Positions 55,755-64,000 of a stretch of 64,000 nt of DNA are shown here, piece by piece. A model generated the notes under the pieces. That model saw only the letters and a list, made by a program, of their open reading frames with translations. It had not been told where the DNA came from and searched no databases. Each line of letters opens with the position of its first letter. Within the stretch, counting starts at the first letter, position 1. Origin of the DNA: an uncultured Rhodospirillales bacterium. GTDB lineage: Bacteria; Pseudomonadota; Alphaproteobacteria; ATCC43930; CGMCC-115725. The stretch spans positions 744,001 through 808,000 of the forward strand of contig CAIKMD010000002.1 in NCBI GenBank assembly GCA_903828515.1. The letters are read 5' to 3'. Made by a program: the position numbers and the translations under genes.

Positions 55755-56894
55755 GTGAAGCGCAGCGACCGCAAAATCCTCACCACCCATGTCGGCAGCC
55801 TGCCGCAGCTCATTCCGCTCGACAAGGACGCGTCCGATTACGCGGCGAAACTCCCCGCTTCGGTCGCCGTCGTGGTCGAGAGGCAGCGCGGGCTCGGCCT
55901 CGATCTCATCAACGAGGGCGAATACACCAAAGGCGGCGACTGGCTGAGCTATCTCGAAGACCGCTTCGGCGGCTTCGAGCCGCGCCCACCCAAGGAAGGG
56001 GTGCATCTTCTGGCGCGCGGCAAGGACCGCGAGGAATTCGCCGAGTTCTATCGCTACGCGGTCGAGAGCAACACGCTGTTCTATGCACCCGGCGGGCTGA
56101 TCAACAAGATGCGGCCGAGCTGGGTCGCGACGGCGCCGATCACCTATCAGGGCAAGGCCGCGCTCGATCGCGAGATCGAGATATTCGGAGGCCATGTGCG
56201 GCCGGGCGAGGACGCGTTCATCACCAGCACCGCGCCCGCGAGCCTGGAGCCCTATCGCGAGAACGAGTTCTACAAGACGCCGGAAGAATTCCTTTATGCG
56301 ATCGCGGAGGCGATGCGGGTCGAATACCGCGCGATCGTCGATGCCGGGTTCGTGCTGCAGGTCGACGATGCATGGTTGCCCGCTTTATGGGATCGCATTG
56401 GGATGCAGATGGGATTGGCGGCGTTCAAGCAGCGCTGCGAAATCCGCGTCGAGGCGTTGAACCACGCGCTCGCCGGAATCCCCGAGGACCGCATTCGCTA
56501 TCACCTGTGCTGGGGAAGCTGGCATGGGCCGCACGCCTACGACCTCGAGATGAAATACGTTGTCGACCTGATGCTGAAAGTAAAGGCGCAGGCCTATTCC
56601 TTCGAGGCCGCCAATGCGCGCCACGAGCACGAATACGCGGTGTGGGAGAGCGTAAAACTACCGCCGGGCAAGATCGTCATCCCCGGCGTCATTACCCATT
56701 CGACGGATACGATCGAGCATCCGGAACTGGTGGCGCAACGGATCGCGCGGTTCGCCGCTTTGGTCGGCAAGGAGAACGTGATCGCCGGCGCCGATTGCGG
56801 CTTCGGTGGCCGCTCACACCCGCAGATCGCCTGGGCCAAGCTCAAAGCGCTGACCGAAGGTGCGGCCCTGGCGTCGAAGAATTTGTTTCGCTGA
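55755..56894 (+). CDS. MetE C-terminal-domain-like methyltransferase
   Basis: 379 aa, the size of one MetE barrel. It opens THVGSLPQ, as in cobalamin-independent methionine synthase C-terminal domains. Zn-ligand positions are suggested by HLCWGSWHGPH and by ADCGFGGRSHPQ near the end. Stand-alone proteins of this type include methionine synthases and epoxyalkane:coenzyme M transferase-like enzymes; most have no known substrate, and none can be assigned here. Confidence 0.82.
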   Translation: MKRSDRKILTTHVGSLPQLIPLDKDASDYAAKLPASVAVVVERQRGLGLDLINEGEYTKGGDWLSYLEDRFGGFEPRPPKEGVHLLARGKDREEFAEFYRYAVESNTLFYAPGGLINKMRPSWVATAPITYQGKAALDREIEIFGGHVRPGEDAFITSTAPASLEPYRENEFYKTPEEFLYAIAEAMRVEYRAIVDAGFVLQVDDAWLPALWDRIGMQMGLAAFKQRCEIRVEALNHALAGIPEDRIRYHLCWGSWHGPHAYDLEMKYVVDLMLKVKAQAYSFEAANARHEHEYAVWESVKLPPGKIVIPGVITHSTDTIEHPELVAQRIARFAALVGKENVIAGADCGFGGRSHPQIAWAKLKALTEGAALASKNLFR

Positions 56895-56904
56895 CGGACG
56901 ACGG

Positions 56905-57297
56905 TCAAACGATCGAAGCGGCGACCGATCCGTAATAGTCGCGGATTTCCGAGCCGAAAGCGTGGTCGCCCATGTCGGGCCACGCTTGCGCCGCATCGAA
57001 GCTCGGTGCGTTCTTCAGCGTCTCTTCGGGAATGCCGACGACGTAGGCGTCGCGCTGGCGATCGTATTTCATCATCGCCCACGGCATCGCAAACAGCCGG
57101 CCGCCCACGCCGAGGAAACTGCCGTAATTGAGCACGGCATAGTCGACCTGGCCGGTGACCTTGTCGATCATCACGTCTTCGATATGGCCGAGATTGTCGC
57201 CGTTCGGGTTCTCGACCCGCCGGCCGGCTACCTTGTCCGATGAAATGAGACGCGGCGTCTCTTTCGCGACCGGGGCCGCTTCTACGTTTGTCGCCAT
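56905..57297 (-). CDS. PRC-barrel domain protein
   Basis: 130 aa. The PRC-barrel pattern is clear: SSDKVAGRRVENPNGDNLGHIEDVMID then GQVDYAVLNYGSFLGVGGRLFAMPW. Soluble, with a short variable N-terminus. Small PRC-barrel proteins are often stress-induced in alphaproteobacteria, and their function is mostly unknown. A ribosome site (GGAG) precedes the ATG. It is convergent with the MetE-like gene. Confidence 0.88.
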   Translation of the reverse strand: MATNVEAAPVAKETPRLISSDKVAGRRVENPNGDNLGHIEDVMIDKVTGQVDYAVLNYGSFLGVGGRLFAMPWAMMKYDRQRDAYVVGIPEETLKNAPSFDAAQAWPDMGDHAFGSEIRDYYGSVAASIV

Positions 57298-57382
57298 GGC
57301 AATCTCCTCGCGCGATGCGTTCGGGAGCGTAGGCGGACAAACACCGGCGGCGACAGGCTCGGAAACTACCTAATGAAGAAAA

Positions 57383-58354
57383 TCACATCCGCAACAAACG
57401 CTTCGCATTCCCACTGAGGATCTTTTCCTTGTCCGTCGCGTTCAGCGTGAGCGCGTTGATCCAGTCGGTGCCGGGCGGGTTGTCGACGAACGGGTAATCG
57501 ATCGAGAACATGATGCGATCGATGCCGAGTTCGGTGATGCAGCATTGCAGCGCCGGGTCGGAGAAGAAGCCGCTCGTCGTGATGTAGAAATGCTCGCAGA
57601 AGATGTCGCGGAAGGATTTCGACGCCGTCTTGTTGACGCCGCGGCTCAAGGCCTGGTTGATGCGCCACAGGAAGAACGGCAATCCCTCGCCGAGATGGCC
57701 GAGGACGATCTGCAGTTTCGGGTATTTGTCGAACACACCCGACAGCACCATGCGGATGCCCTGCGTCGCGGTCTCGACGGTGAAGCCCCAGCCGGCCGAG
57801 GCGAGGGTCGGGTAGTCCTTGAGGTAGTCCTTGTAATAGAGATCGACGACGGCCTTCTGCGGATAGGCCGGGTGGATGTAGATCGGCACGTCCAGGGCCT
57901 GCGCGCGCTCGAAGATCGGCCAGAAGCGCTTGTCGTCGTGAAACACGCCGTTGGTCAGGCCGTGGATCATCGCGCCCTTGAAGCCGTATTTGGTGACCGT
58001 CCGCTCCAACTCGTCAGCGGCGGCCTTGGGATCGGGGGTGGGGCAGACCGAGAAGGCGGAAAACCGCTTCGGGTTGGCCTGGCACGCTTCATAAAGGCGG
58101 TCATTGGCGCGTTTGGCCAGCGCGACCGCGGTCTCGGGGTCCATCTTCTGTACCGACGGCGCGCCGTGCGACAGGACCTGAATATCGATCCCGGCCTCGT
58201 CCATTTCCTTGAGGCGCAACGCGCCGAGATCGCCCAGGCGGTCGCCGATATGGGACGGACGACTCGCGGCCGCGTCCTCGGGGGCAAAGAGCGACTTCAC
58301 CTCGGCATCGAGGTAGTGCTCTTCGAGCGCGATCACGAGCGGCTTTTGGGCCAT
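57383..58354 (-). CDS. Amidohydrolase 2 (decarboxylase-like) family protein
   Basis: 323 aa from the ATG at 58354. It shows the metal-dependent TIM-barrel pattern of the ACMSD/gamma-resorcylate decarboxylase branch: EEHYLD at the N-terminus, IHPAYP, VLGHLGEGLPF and SIDYPFVD. Members decarboxylate or hydrolyse aromatic acids. The substrate is not determinable. It is divergent from sdhE, with 83 bp between the starts. Confidence 0.87.
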   Translation of the reverse strand: MAQKPLVIALEEHYLDAEVKSLFAPEDAAASRPSHIGDRLGDLGALRLKEMDEAGIDIQVLSHGAPSVQKMDPETAVALAKRANDRLYEACQANPKRFSAFSVCPTPDPKAAADELERTVTKYGFKGAMIHGLTNGVFHDDKRFWPIFERAQALDVPIYIHPAYPQKAVVDLYYKDYLKDYPTLASAGWGFTVETATQGIRMVLSGVFDKYPKLQIVLGHLGEGLPFFLWRINQALSRGVNKTASKSFRDIFCEHFYITTSGFFSDPALQCCITELGIDRIMFSIDYPFVDNPPGTDWINALTLNATDKEKILSGNAKRLLRM

Positions 58355-58437
58355 GCATTCCTCCACTGCGTATTTGATGGTGTTTCTAACAGGCGGAGGG
58401 CTTGATCGCAATTCGATGGCGAGACACATTGATCCCC

Positions 58438-58707
58438 ATGAACGATGCGCAGGAGATCAGGCGTAAGCGCCTGCTCTATCAAAGCGGGCATCGCGGAACC
58501 AAGGAGAGCGATCTCCTCTTGGGCGCGTTCGCGTCCGCGCATGTCCACAGTTTCACCCCCGAACAACTCGATCGTTACGAGGCGATCCTCGACGAGAGCG
58601 ATCCCGACCTGTTCGACTGGCTGACCCTCCGGCACGAGCCGCCGGCCGAGAAAATGACCGACGTGCTGCGCCTGCTGCTCGATTTCCGGTATCAGCGGCC
58701 GAGTTGA
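58438..58707 (+). CDS. sdhE: Succinate dehydrogenase assembly factor SdhE
   Basis: 89 aa. The family signature RRKRLLYQSGHRGTKESDLLL contains the conserved RGxxE that helps insert FAD into SdhA. The size is typical. The ATG at 58438 matches the family start better than the upstream 58402. It is 12 bp upstream of mfd, a common alphaproteobacterial pair. Confidence 0.94.
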   Translation: MNDAQEIRRKRLLYQSGHRGTKESDLLLGAFASAHVHSFTPEQLDRYEAILDESDPDLFDWLTLRHEPPAEKMTDVLRLLLDFRYQRPS

Positions 58708-58719
58708 TGCAGCGTATGC

Positions 58720-61700
58720 ATGGCTGATCTCGACACCCAGTTCGCCAAACCCGGCCGCGTCGAAATCGCGGGGACGCCGGAGGGGCATGACGCGTATCTC
58801 CTCGGCGGCCTCGTCGAACGTAATGCGGTCAAGACGCTGCTCATCGTCTGCCGCGACGACGGACGCATGGCGCGCACCCAACAGGCGCTGCAGTTCTTCT
58901 ATCCCGATATCGAGACGTTGAGCTTTCCGGCCTGGGACTGTCTGCCCTATGACCGCGTTTCGCCCAATGCCGAGATCACCAGCCGGCGCATCGATTGCCT
59001 GACTCATCTTGCCGAGGCAAGGGAGGGCAGCCGCATCGTGCTCACGACCGTCAACGCCGCGGTGCAGCGCGTGCCGCCCAAGAACCTGTTCGAGGGGCGG
59101 GTGCTGCGCGTCGGCGTCGGCGGCACCATGCCGGTCGACCGGCTCATCTCGTTCCTGTCGCGCAACGGCTACACGCGGACCGACACGGTGCGCGAGGCGG
59201 GCGAGTTCGCGGTGCGCGGCGGCATCATCGATCTCTATCCCTCGGGCGGGGCCACACCGATCCGGCTCGATTTCTTCGGCGACAACATCGACAACATGCG
59301 CCGGTTCGACGCGCTGACCCAACGCAGCACCGGGCCGATCGACAGCCTGACGCTCAAACCGGTGAGCGAAATCCTGCTGGATGAGACCGCGATCGAGCGC
59401 TTCCGCTCGCGCTATCGCGAACAGTTCGGCACCGTCGCCAACGACGATCCGCTTTACGAAGCGGTGAGCGCTGGCCATCGCTATATCGGCATGGAGCATT
59501 GGCTCCCGCTTTATTACGAGACGCTCGAAACCCTGTTCGATTACCTGCCGGGCGCGGCGGTCGCGCTCGATCATCAGGTCGACGGGGTGCGGGCCGATCG
59601 GCTCGAAACCATCGCGGATTTTTATGCGGCCCGCCGCGAGGCGGGCGCGGTCAAGGCCGGCGTCGTCTATCGCGCGGTGAAGCCCGAGCAGTTGTTCCTC
59701 GACGAAAAGGAATGGACGCGCCTATTGGCCGGCCGCGCGGTCGCCCAATTGTCGCCGTTTGCCAGTACGGGCGCGGTCGATGGCGGCGGTGGACCGGCGA
59801 TCGATTTCGCCGCCGCGCGCTCGGACCCGGCCCGCAATCTCTTCGACGTGGTGCGCGAGCGGTTCGCCGAGGAAGCGCAATCCGGCAAGCGTCTGCTGAT
59901 CGCGAGCTACAGCACCGGTTCGGGCGAGCGTATTGGTACGTTGCTGAAAGAACACGGCGGCGGCGAGACGCGCGGCGTCGAGTTCTGGAGCGATTTTCGC
60001 GCGCTGCCCGCGAACGTCATCGGCCTTGCCGTGCTGGCGATCGAACGGGGCTATCGCTTCGACAATGTCGTGCTGGTCACCGAGCAGGACATCCTCGGCG
60101 ACCGTCTGGCGCGGCCGGCGCGGCGACGGACCAACTACGACGATTTCGTCTCCGAGGTGTCGTCCCTGGCGCCGGGCGATCTCGTCGTCCATGCCGAGCA
60201 CGGTATCGGCCGCTATGACGGGCTGGTCACGCTCGAAGTCGCCGGTGCGCCGCATGACTGTCTCCGCGTGCTCTATGCGAGCGACGACAAGCTCTTCGTC
60301 CCGGTCGAAAATATCGAGGTGCTGTCGCGCTACGGCTCGGAAGAGTCGGCGGTGCAGCTTGATCGCCTTGGCGCCGCGTCGTGGCAGTCGCGCAAGGCCA
60401 AGGTCAAGAAACGCATCAAGGACATCGCCGATCAGTTGATCGCGGTGGCCGCCGAACGGCAATTGCGCGACGGCGAGGTGATGGCGCCGCCTGAAGGCCT
60501 CTACGACGAATTCGCTGCGCGCTTCCCCTATCCCGAAACCGACGACCAGGACCGCGCGATTCTCGAAACCCTCGAAGACATGGCGTCGGGTCGGCCGATG
60601 GATCGGCTGATCTGCGGCGATGTCGGCTTCGGCAAGACCGAAGTCGCGATGCGCGCGGCTTTCGTCGCCGCGATGGGCGGCAATCAGGTCGCTATCGTGG
60701 TGCCGACAACGCTCCTGGCGCGCCAGCATTTCCGCACCGTCAAGGAACGCTTCGCCGGATTGCCGCTGCGTGTCGAACAATTATCGCGGCTGGTGACGGC
60801 GAAGGACGCGGCCAAGGTCAAGGCCGACATGGCCGAGGGCAAGGTCGATATCGTGGTCGGCACGCATTCGATCTTGGCCAAGGGCATCGCCTTCAAGAAT
60901 CTCGGCCTGCTCGTGGTCGACGAGGAACAGCATTTCGGCGTCGGGCAGAAGGAACGCCTGAAGCAGTTGAAGTCGAACGTCCATGTCTTGACCCTGACCG
61001 CCACGCCGATCCCGCGCACGATGCAGTTGGCGTTGTCGGGCGTGCGCGAGATGAGTGTGATCGCGACGCCACCAGTCGATCGCCTGGCCGTGCGCACCTT
61101 CGTGCTGCCGCATGACGGCGTGGTCATCCGCGAGGCGATCCTGCGCGAGCTGCATCGCGGCGGGCAGTGTTTCTATGTCGCGCCGCGAATCAGCGATCTC
61201 GACGCGCTGCAGGCCGATCTGAAGGAACTGGTGCCCGAGGCCAAGGTGGTAATGGCGCACGGCCAGATGGCGCCGACCACGCTCGAAAACGTCATGACCG
61301 CGTTCGACGATCATGCCTACGACATTCTGCTCTCGACCAACATCATCGAAAGCGGCCTCGACATTCCGGGCGCCAATACGATGATCGTCCATCGCGCCGA
61401 CATGTTCGGCCTGTCGCAGCTCTATCAGCTGCGCGGCCGGATCGGGCGCGGCAAGATCCGGGCTTATGCCTATCTGACGCTGCCGGCCGGCAAGATGATG
61501 ACCGAGACGGCGCAGCGCCGCCTCGAAGTGATGCAGACGCTCGACACGCTCGGCGCCGGTTTCTCGCTGGCGAGCCACGATCTCGACATTCGCGGCGCCG
61601 GCAATCTCCTGGGCGAGGAACAGTCGGGCCATGTCCGCGAGGTCGGCATCGAACTTTATCAACATCTGCTCGAAGAGGCGGTTGTCGCCGCGCGCAGCGG

Positions 61701-62208
61701 CGGCGCGGACGCGGCCGCAGCGCAGGAAGACTGGACGCCGCAGATCACCATCGGTACCTCGGTCATGATCCCCGAAACCTATGTCGCCGACCTGCCGGTG
61801 CGCTTGGGCCTCTATCGCCGCATCGCGTCCTTGATCGACCGGCGCGAGATCGACTCCTTCGCCGCTGAACTGATCGACCGGTTCGGTCCATTGCCGCCGG
61901 AGGTCGACAATCTCCTCGAGATCATCGCGATCAAGCGGCTCTGCCGCGACGCCGGGGTCGAGAAGGTCGATGCGGGACCGAAGGGCGCGTCCATCGCCTT
62001 CCGGGGCAATCGCTTCGCCAACCCGGCGGGCCTCGTCGCGTTTCTCCAGGAAAACTCGCAGACCGCGAAGGTCCGTCCCGATCAGCGCATCGTCATCATG
62101 CGCGACTGGGACGACGCCCATGATCGTTTACGCGGCGTCGGTGCGATCCTCAAACGTCTCGCCGCCATTGCTGCGGCCCCACCGGCCGCGTTCGCGAAAG
62201 CGAAGTAA
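58720..62208 (+). CDS. mfd: Transcription-repair coupling factor Mfd
   Basis: 1,162 aa. It removes RNA polymerase stalled at lesions and recruits UvrA. The UvrB-like N-terminal modules, a CarD-like RNAP interaction domain (about 480-550, with DLVVHAEHGIGRYDG) and a RecG-like translocase (Walker A GDVGFGKTEVAM, box DEEQHFGV, TATPIPRTM, QLRGRIGRGK) are in normal order. The C-terminal TRCF domain is complete. Confidence 0.97.
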   Translation: MADLDTQFAKPGRVEIAGTPEGHDAYLLGGLVERNAVKTLLIVCRDDGRMARTQQALQFFYPDIETLSFPAWDCLPYDRVSPNAEITSRRIDCLTHLAEAREGSRIVLTTVNAAVQRVPPKNLFEGRVLRVGVGGTMPVDRLISFLSRNGYTRTDTVREAGEFAVRGGIIDLYPSGGATPIRLDFFGDNIDNMRRFDALTQRSTGPIDSLTLKPVSEILLDETAIERFRSRYREQFGTVANDDPLYEAVSAGHRYIGMEHWLPLYYETLETLFDYLPGAAVALDHQVDGVRADRLETIADFYAARREAGAVKAGVVYRAVKPEQLFLDEKEWTRLLAGRAVAQLSPFASTGAVDGGGGPAIDFAAARSDPARNLFDVVRERFAEEAQSGKRLLIASYSTGSGERIGTLLKEHGGGETRGVEFWSDFRALPANVIGLAVLAIERGYRFDNVVLVTEQDILGDRLARPARRRTNYDDFVSEVSSLAPGDLVVHAEHGIGRYDGLVTLEVAGAPHDCLRVLYASDDKLFVPVENIEVLSRYGSEESAVQLDRLGAASWQSRKAKVKKRIKDIADQLIAVAAERQLRDGEVMAPPEGLYDEFAARFPYPETDDQDRAILETLEDMASGRPMDRLICGDVGFGKTEVAMRAAFVAAMGGNQVAIVVPTTLLARQHFRTVKERFAGLPLRVEQLSRLVTAKDAAKVKADMAEGKVDIVVGTHSILAKGIAFKNLGLLVVDEEQHFGVGQKERLKQLKSNVHVLTLTATPIPRTMQLALSGVREMSVIATPPVDRLAVRTFVLPHDGVVIREAILRELHRGGQCFYVAPRISDLDALQADLKELVPEAKVVMAHGQMAPTTLENVMTAFDDHAYDILLSTNIIESGLDIPGANTMIVHRADMFGLSQLYQLRGRIGRGKIRAYAYLTLPAGKMMTETAQRRLEVMQTLDTLGAGFSLASHDLDIRGAGNLLGEEQSGHVREVGIELYQHLLEEAVVAARSGGADAAAAQEDWTPQITIGTSVMIPETYVADLPVRLGLYRRIASLIDRREIDSFAAELIDRFGPLPPEVDNLLEIIAIKRLCRDAGVEKVDAGPKGASIAFRGNRFANPAGLVAFLQENSQTAKVRPDQRIVIMRDWDDAHDRLRGVGAILKRLAAIAAAPPAAFAKAK

Positions 62209-62260
62209 GCTGTTCGACGCATTCGCCTAGGTCTTGAGTAGAACATCGGGAGGGATGACG

Positions 62261-64000
62261 ATGACCGGAACACGACAATGGCTGGTCTTGTGTGTCGTGT
62301 TGATGGGCACGTTCATGGCGGTGCTCGACGTCGCCATCGTCAACGTCGCCATCCCGTCGATCCACAACGATCTTCACGCCAGTTTCGGCGAGGTCGAGTT
62401 CATCGTCTCGGCCTACACCATCACCTATGCCTGTCTTCTCGTCACCGGCGGCCGGCTTGGCGACAATTACGGTCGACGCCTCCTGTTCATCCTCGGGCTG
62501 TTGCTCTTCGCCGTGGCGTCGGCGGGATGCGGGCTGGCGCCGACCACGAATGCGTTGATCGTGGCGCGCGCCATTCAGGGTGTCGGCGGCGCGATGATGT
62601 ATCCGCAGGTTCTCGCCATCATCCAGATCACCTTTACGGGCACCGAACGTGCCAAGGCGCTCGGCGTCTTCGGCTCGGTGATCGGCATCGCGGCGATTGC
62701 GGGCCAACTCATCGGCGGTTCGATTCTGGCCCTCGATATCTGGGGCCTGGAATGGCGACCGATCTTCCTGGTCAACGTGCCGATTGCCCTGGCGACGATC
62801 GTCGCCGCGATCCTGATCCTGCCCAAGGATACGGACAACAAACCGGTCGGGCTCGACTGGGGCGGCGTGGCGTTGATGACGCCGGCGATGCTGCTGCTCG
62901 TCGTGCCCTTGCTCGAAGGGCACGAGGAAGGCTGGCCGCTCTGGCTGGTGGCGTGCTTTATCGCGTCATTCCCGATGTTCGCCCTGTTCATCTGGTACGA
63001 GCGCCGCGTCGCCCGGAAGGGCGGACGGCCTTTGGTCCGGCTTGAGCTTTTCGCCAATAAAAGCTTTTCGGTCGGCACGATGATCGCCGGCCTGTTCATG
63101 GGCTCCTATGCCGGGTATCTGATTATTCTCGCCATCTATCTCCAGATCGGGCTGGGCTTCTCGCCGTTACGATCCGGCCTGACCTATACGCCGTCGGCGA
63201 TCGGCTTCTTCATTACCTCGCTGATTGCGCCGCGGCTCGTTCCGCTGCTCGGGCGCTATGTACTGTCGATCGGATATGTGCTGGCCGGCGCGGGGCTTCT
63301 CGCGACGGCGACCGCCGCGTTCGCGGCCGGCACGCATCTCCACGGTTTCGAGCTGGTGCCGTCGTTGTTCGTCATCGGCATCGGCATGGGGCTGGGCATG
63401 AGTCCGCTGGTCGGCACCGTGATCGCTGGTCTCCCGCCGTCGGAAGCCGGTTCCGGCGCGGGTATCGTCACGACCACGTTGCAGGTCGGCTCGACCCTGG
63501 GCATCGCGTTGATCAGCTTGCTGTTCTTCACGTTGCTCGGCGACGGCAAGCCCGGCGTGGACTATTCCGATGCCTTCGCGATGGCGTTGCCGGTCTGCGC
63601 GGCGTTGCTGTTCTTCGCCGCCTATCTGGTTCGCCGCCTGCCGCGCATGCCGTTCGAGGCGAGCAACGCCCTGATCGAGCGTCTGCCGGGGTGGAGCGCC
63701 GGTTTTGCCTATTCGATGTTCCTGATGACCGGCGGTCGGCTCGGCGATTCACTGATTCAGGACGTTGCGTCGCGCGTCGCGGAACGCCGCCTGAGATTGG
63801 CGCGCGAAGCACCGCAGGCACCCGGTGATTTTCTCGCCTATCAGTTTCACAACGCCGGTGAGGATATCGGCTGGCTGCGTTATCTCATGCGCGAAGCCCT
63901 GGTCTATGGCGACCGGCCGGTGCCGCTCGAGGCCGGACGCCAACCGGCGATCGATGCCCAGATCGACGAGGTCCGTCATCGACAGGCGACCGGCCTACTC
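62261..64000 (+). CDS. DHA2-type MFS exporter with long C-terminal tail (cut by window edge)
   Basis: 580 codons to the window edge. The start at 62261 has GGGAGGG 6 nt upstream. The 14-helix DHA2 pattern is visible, with the N-terminal LDVAIVNVAIPSI and loop motif GGRLGDNYGRRLLFILGLLL. The predicted membrane part ends near residue 475; after RRLPRMPFEASN the chain continues for at least 100 soluble residues with no hydrophobic segment. Typical DHA2 pumps end soon after helix 14, so this tail is unusual. The stop is outside the window. Confidence 0.88.
   Translation, partial: MTGTRQWLVLCVVLMGTFMAVLDVAIVNVAIPSIHNDLHASFGEVEFIVSAYTITYACLLVTGGRLGDNYGRRLLFILGLLLFAVASAGCGLAPTTNALIVARAIQGVGGAMMYPQVLAIIQITFTGTERAKALGVFGSVIGIAAIAGQLIGGSILALDIWGLEWRPIFLVNVPIALATIVAAILILPKDTDNKPVGLDWGGVALMTPAMLLLVVPLLEGHEEGWPLWLVACFIASFPMFALFIWYERRVARKGGRPLVRLELFANKSFSVGTMIAGLFMGSYAGYLIILAIYLQIGLGFSPLRSGLTYTPSAIGFFITSLIAPRLVPLLGRYVLSIGYVLAGAGLLATATAAFAAGTHLHGFELVPSLFVIGIGMGLGMSPLVGTVIAGLPPSEAGSGAGIVTTTLQVGSTLGIALISLLFFTLLGDGKPGVDYSDAFAMALPVCAALLFFAAYLVRRLPRMPFEASNALIERLPGWSAGFAYSMFLMTGGRLGDSLIQDVASRVAERRLRLAREAPQAPGDFLAYQFHNAGEDIGWLRYLMREALVYGDRPVPLEAGRQPAIDAQIDEVRHRQATGLL

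Noticed and set aside
60781-62121. Long open frame antisense to mfd
   Set aside because: Shadow of the mfd coding frame; no ribosome site or domain.

Overview
The window is high-GC chromosomal DNA from an alphaproteobacterium. Supporting markers are the purC-purS-purQ-purL-bolA-grxD gene order, the DUF1476 F1-ATPase inhibitor (zeta) family, LpxI in place of LpxH in the lipid A cluster, and the sdhE-mfd pair with recG nearby. The order cannot be fixed from the sequence alone. No rRNA, tRNA, CRISPR array, phage or recognisable insertion sequence was found.

Layout. 0-6.4 kb: the 5' part of a Tat-exported multicopper oxidase, a CNNM/CorC membrane protein, a LigB-type dioxygenase, and a MATE exporter divergent from a MarR regulator plus MFS exporter with two operator-like palindromes between them. 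6.4-12.2 kb: the purine operon with bolA and grxD, an NRDE/TANGO2 protein and a zeta inhibitor. 12.2-16.2 kb: an orphan solute-binding protein, a displaced fragment of the purB 3' end, a low-GC secreted protein, purB and a DUF6134-like protein. 16.3-25.6 kb: a signalling and stress island with KaiC, two tandem KaiB proteins and a hybrid histidine kinase in one overlapping operon, followed by envelope and stress genes and a second hybrid kinase. 25.7-33.1 kb: a lipase-like lipoprotein, radC, a TPR-membrane protein, map, a CinA-like protein, a trypsin-like protease and a DUF350 protein.

33.2-44.6 kb is the core envelope run pyrH-frr-uppS-cdsA-rseP-bamA-skp-lpxD-fabZ-lpxA-lpxI-lpxB, mostly with touching or overlapping reading frames. 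44.6-53.6 kb is accessory: glyoxalase I, a type III polyketide synthase with an ICMT-like methyltransferase, a DUF502 protein, an SGNH/discoidin protein paired with an MBOAT acyltransferase, and three tandem solute-binding proteins without a permease or ATPase. 53.6-64 kb holds recG, a MetE-like protein, a PRC-barrel protein, an amidohydrolase, sdhE, mfd and a DHA2 exporter that runs off the window.

The strongest candidates for something under-described are the KaiC-KaiB-KaiB-hybrid kinase operon, the SGNH-discoidin plus MBOAT pair, the three orphan solute-binding paralogues, and the duplicated purB tail that flanks a compositionally foreign gene. A dispersed palindromic repeat with the core CCTTCGACARGCTCAGG occurs at least three times, once inside the purine operon.
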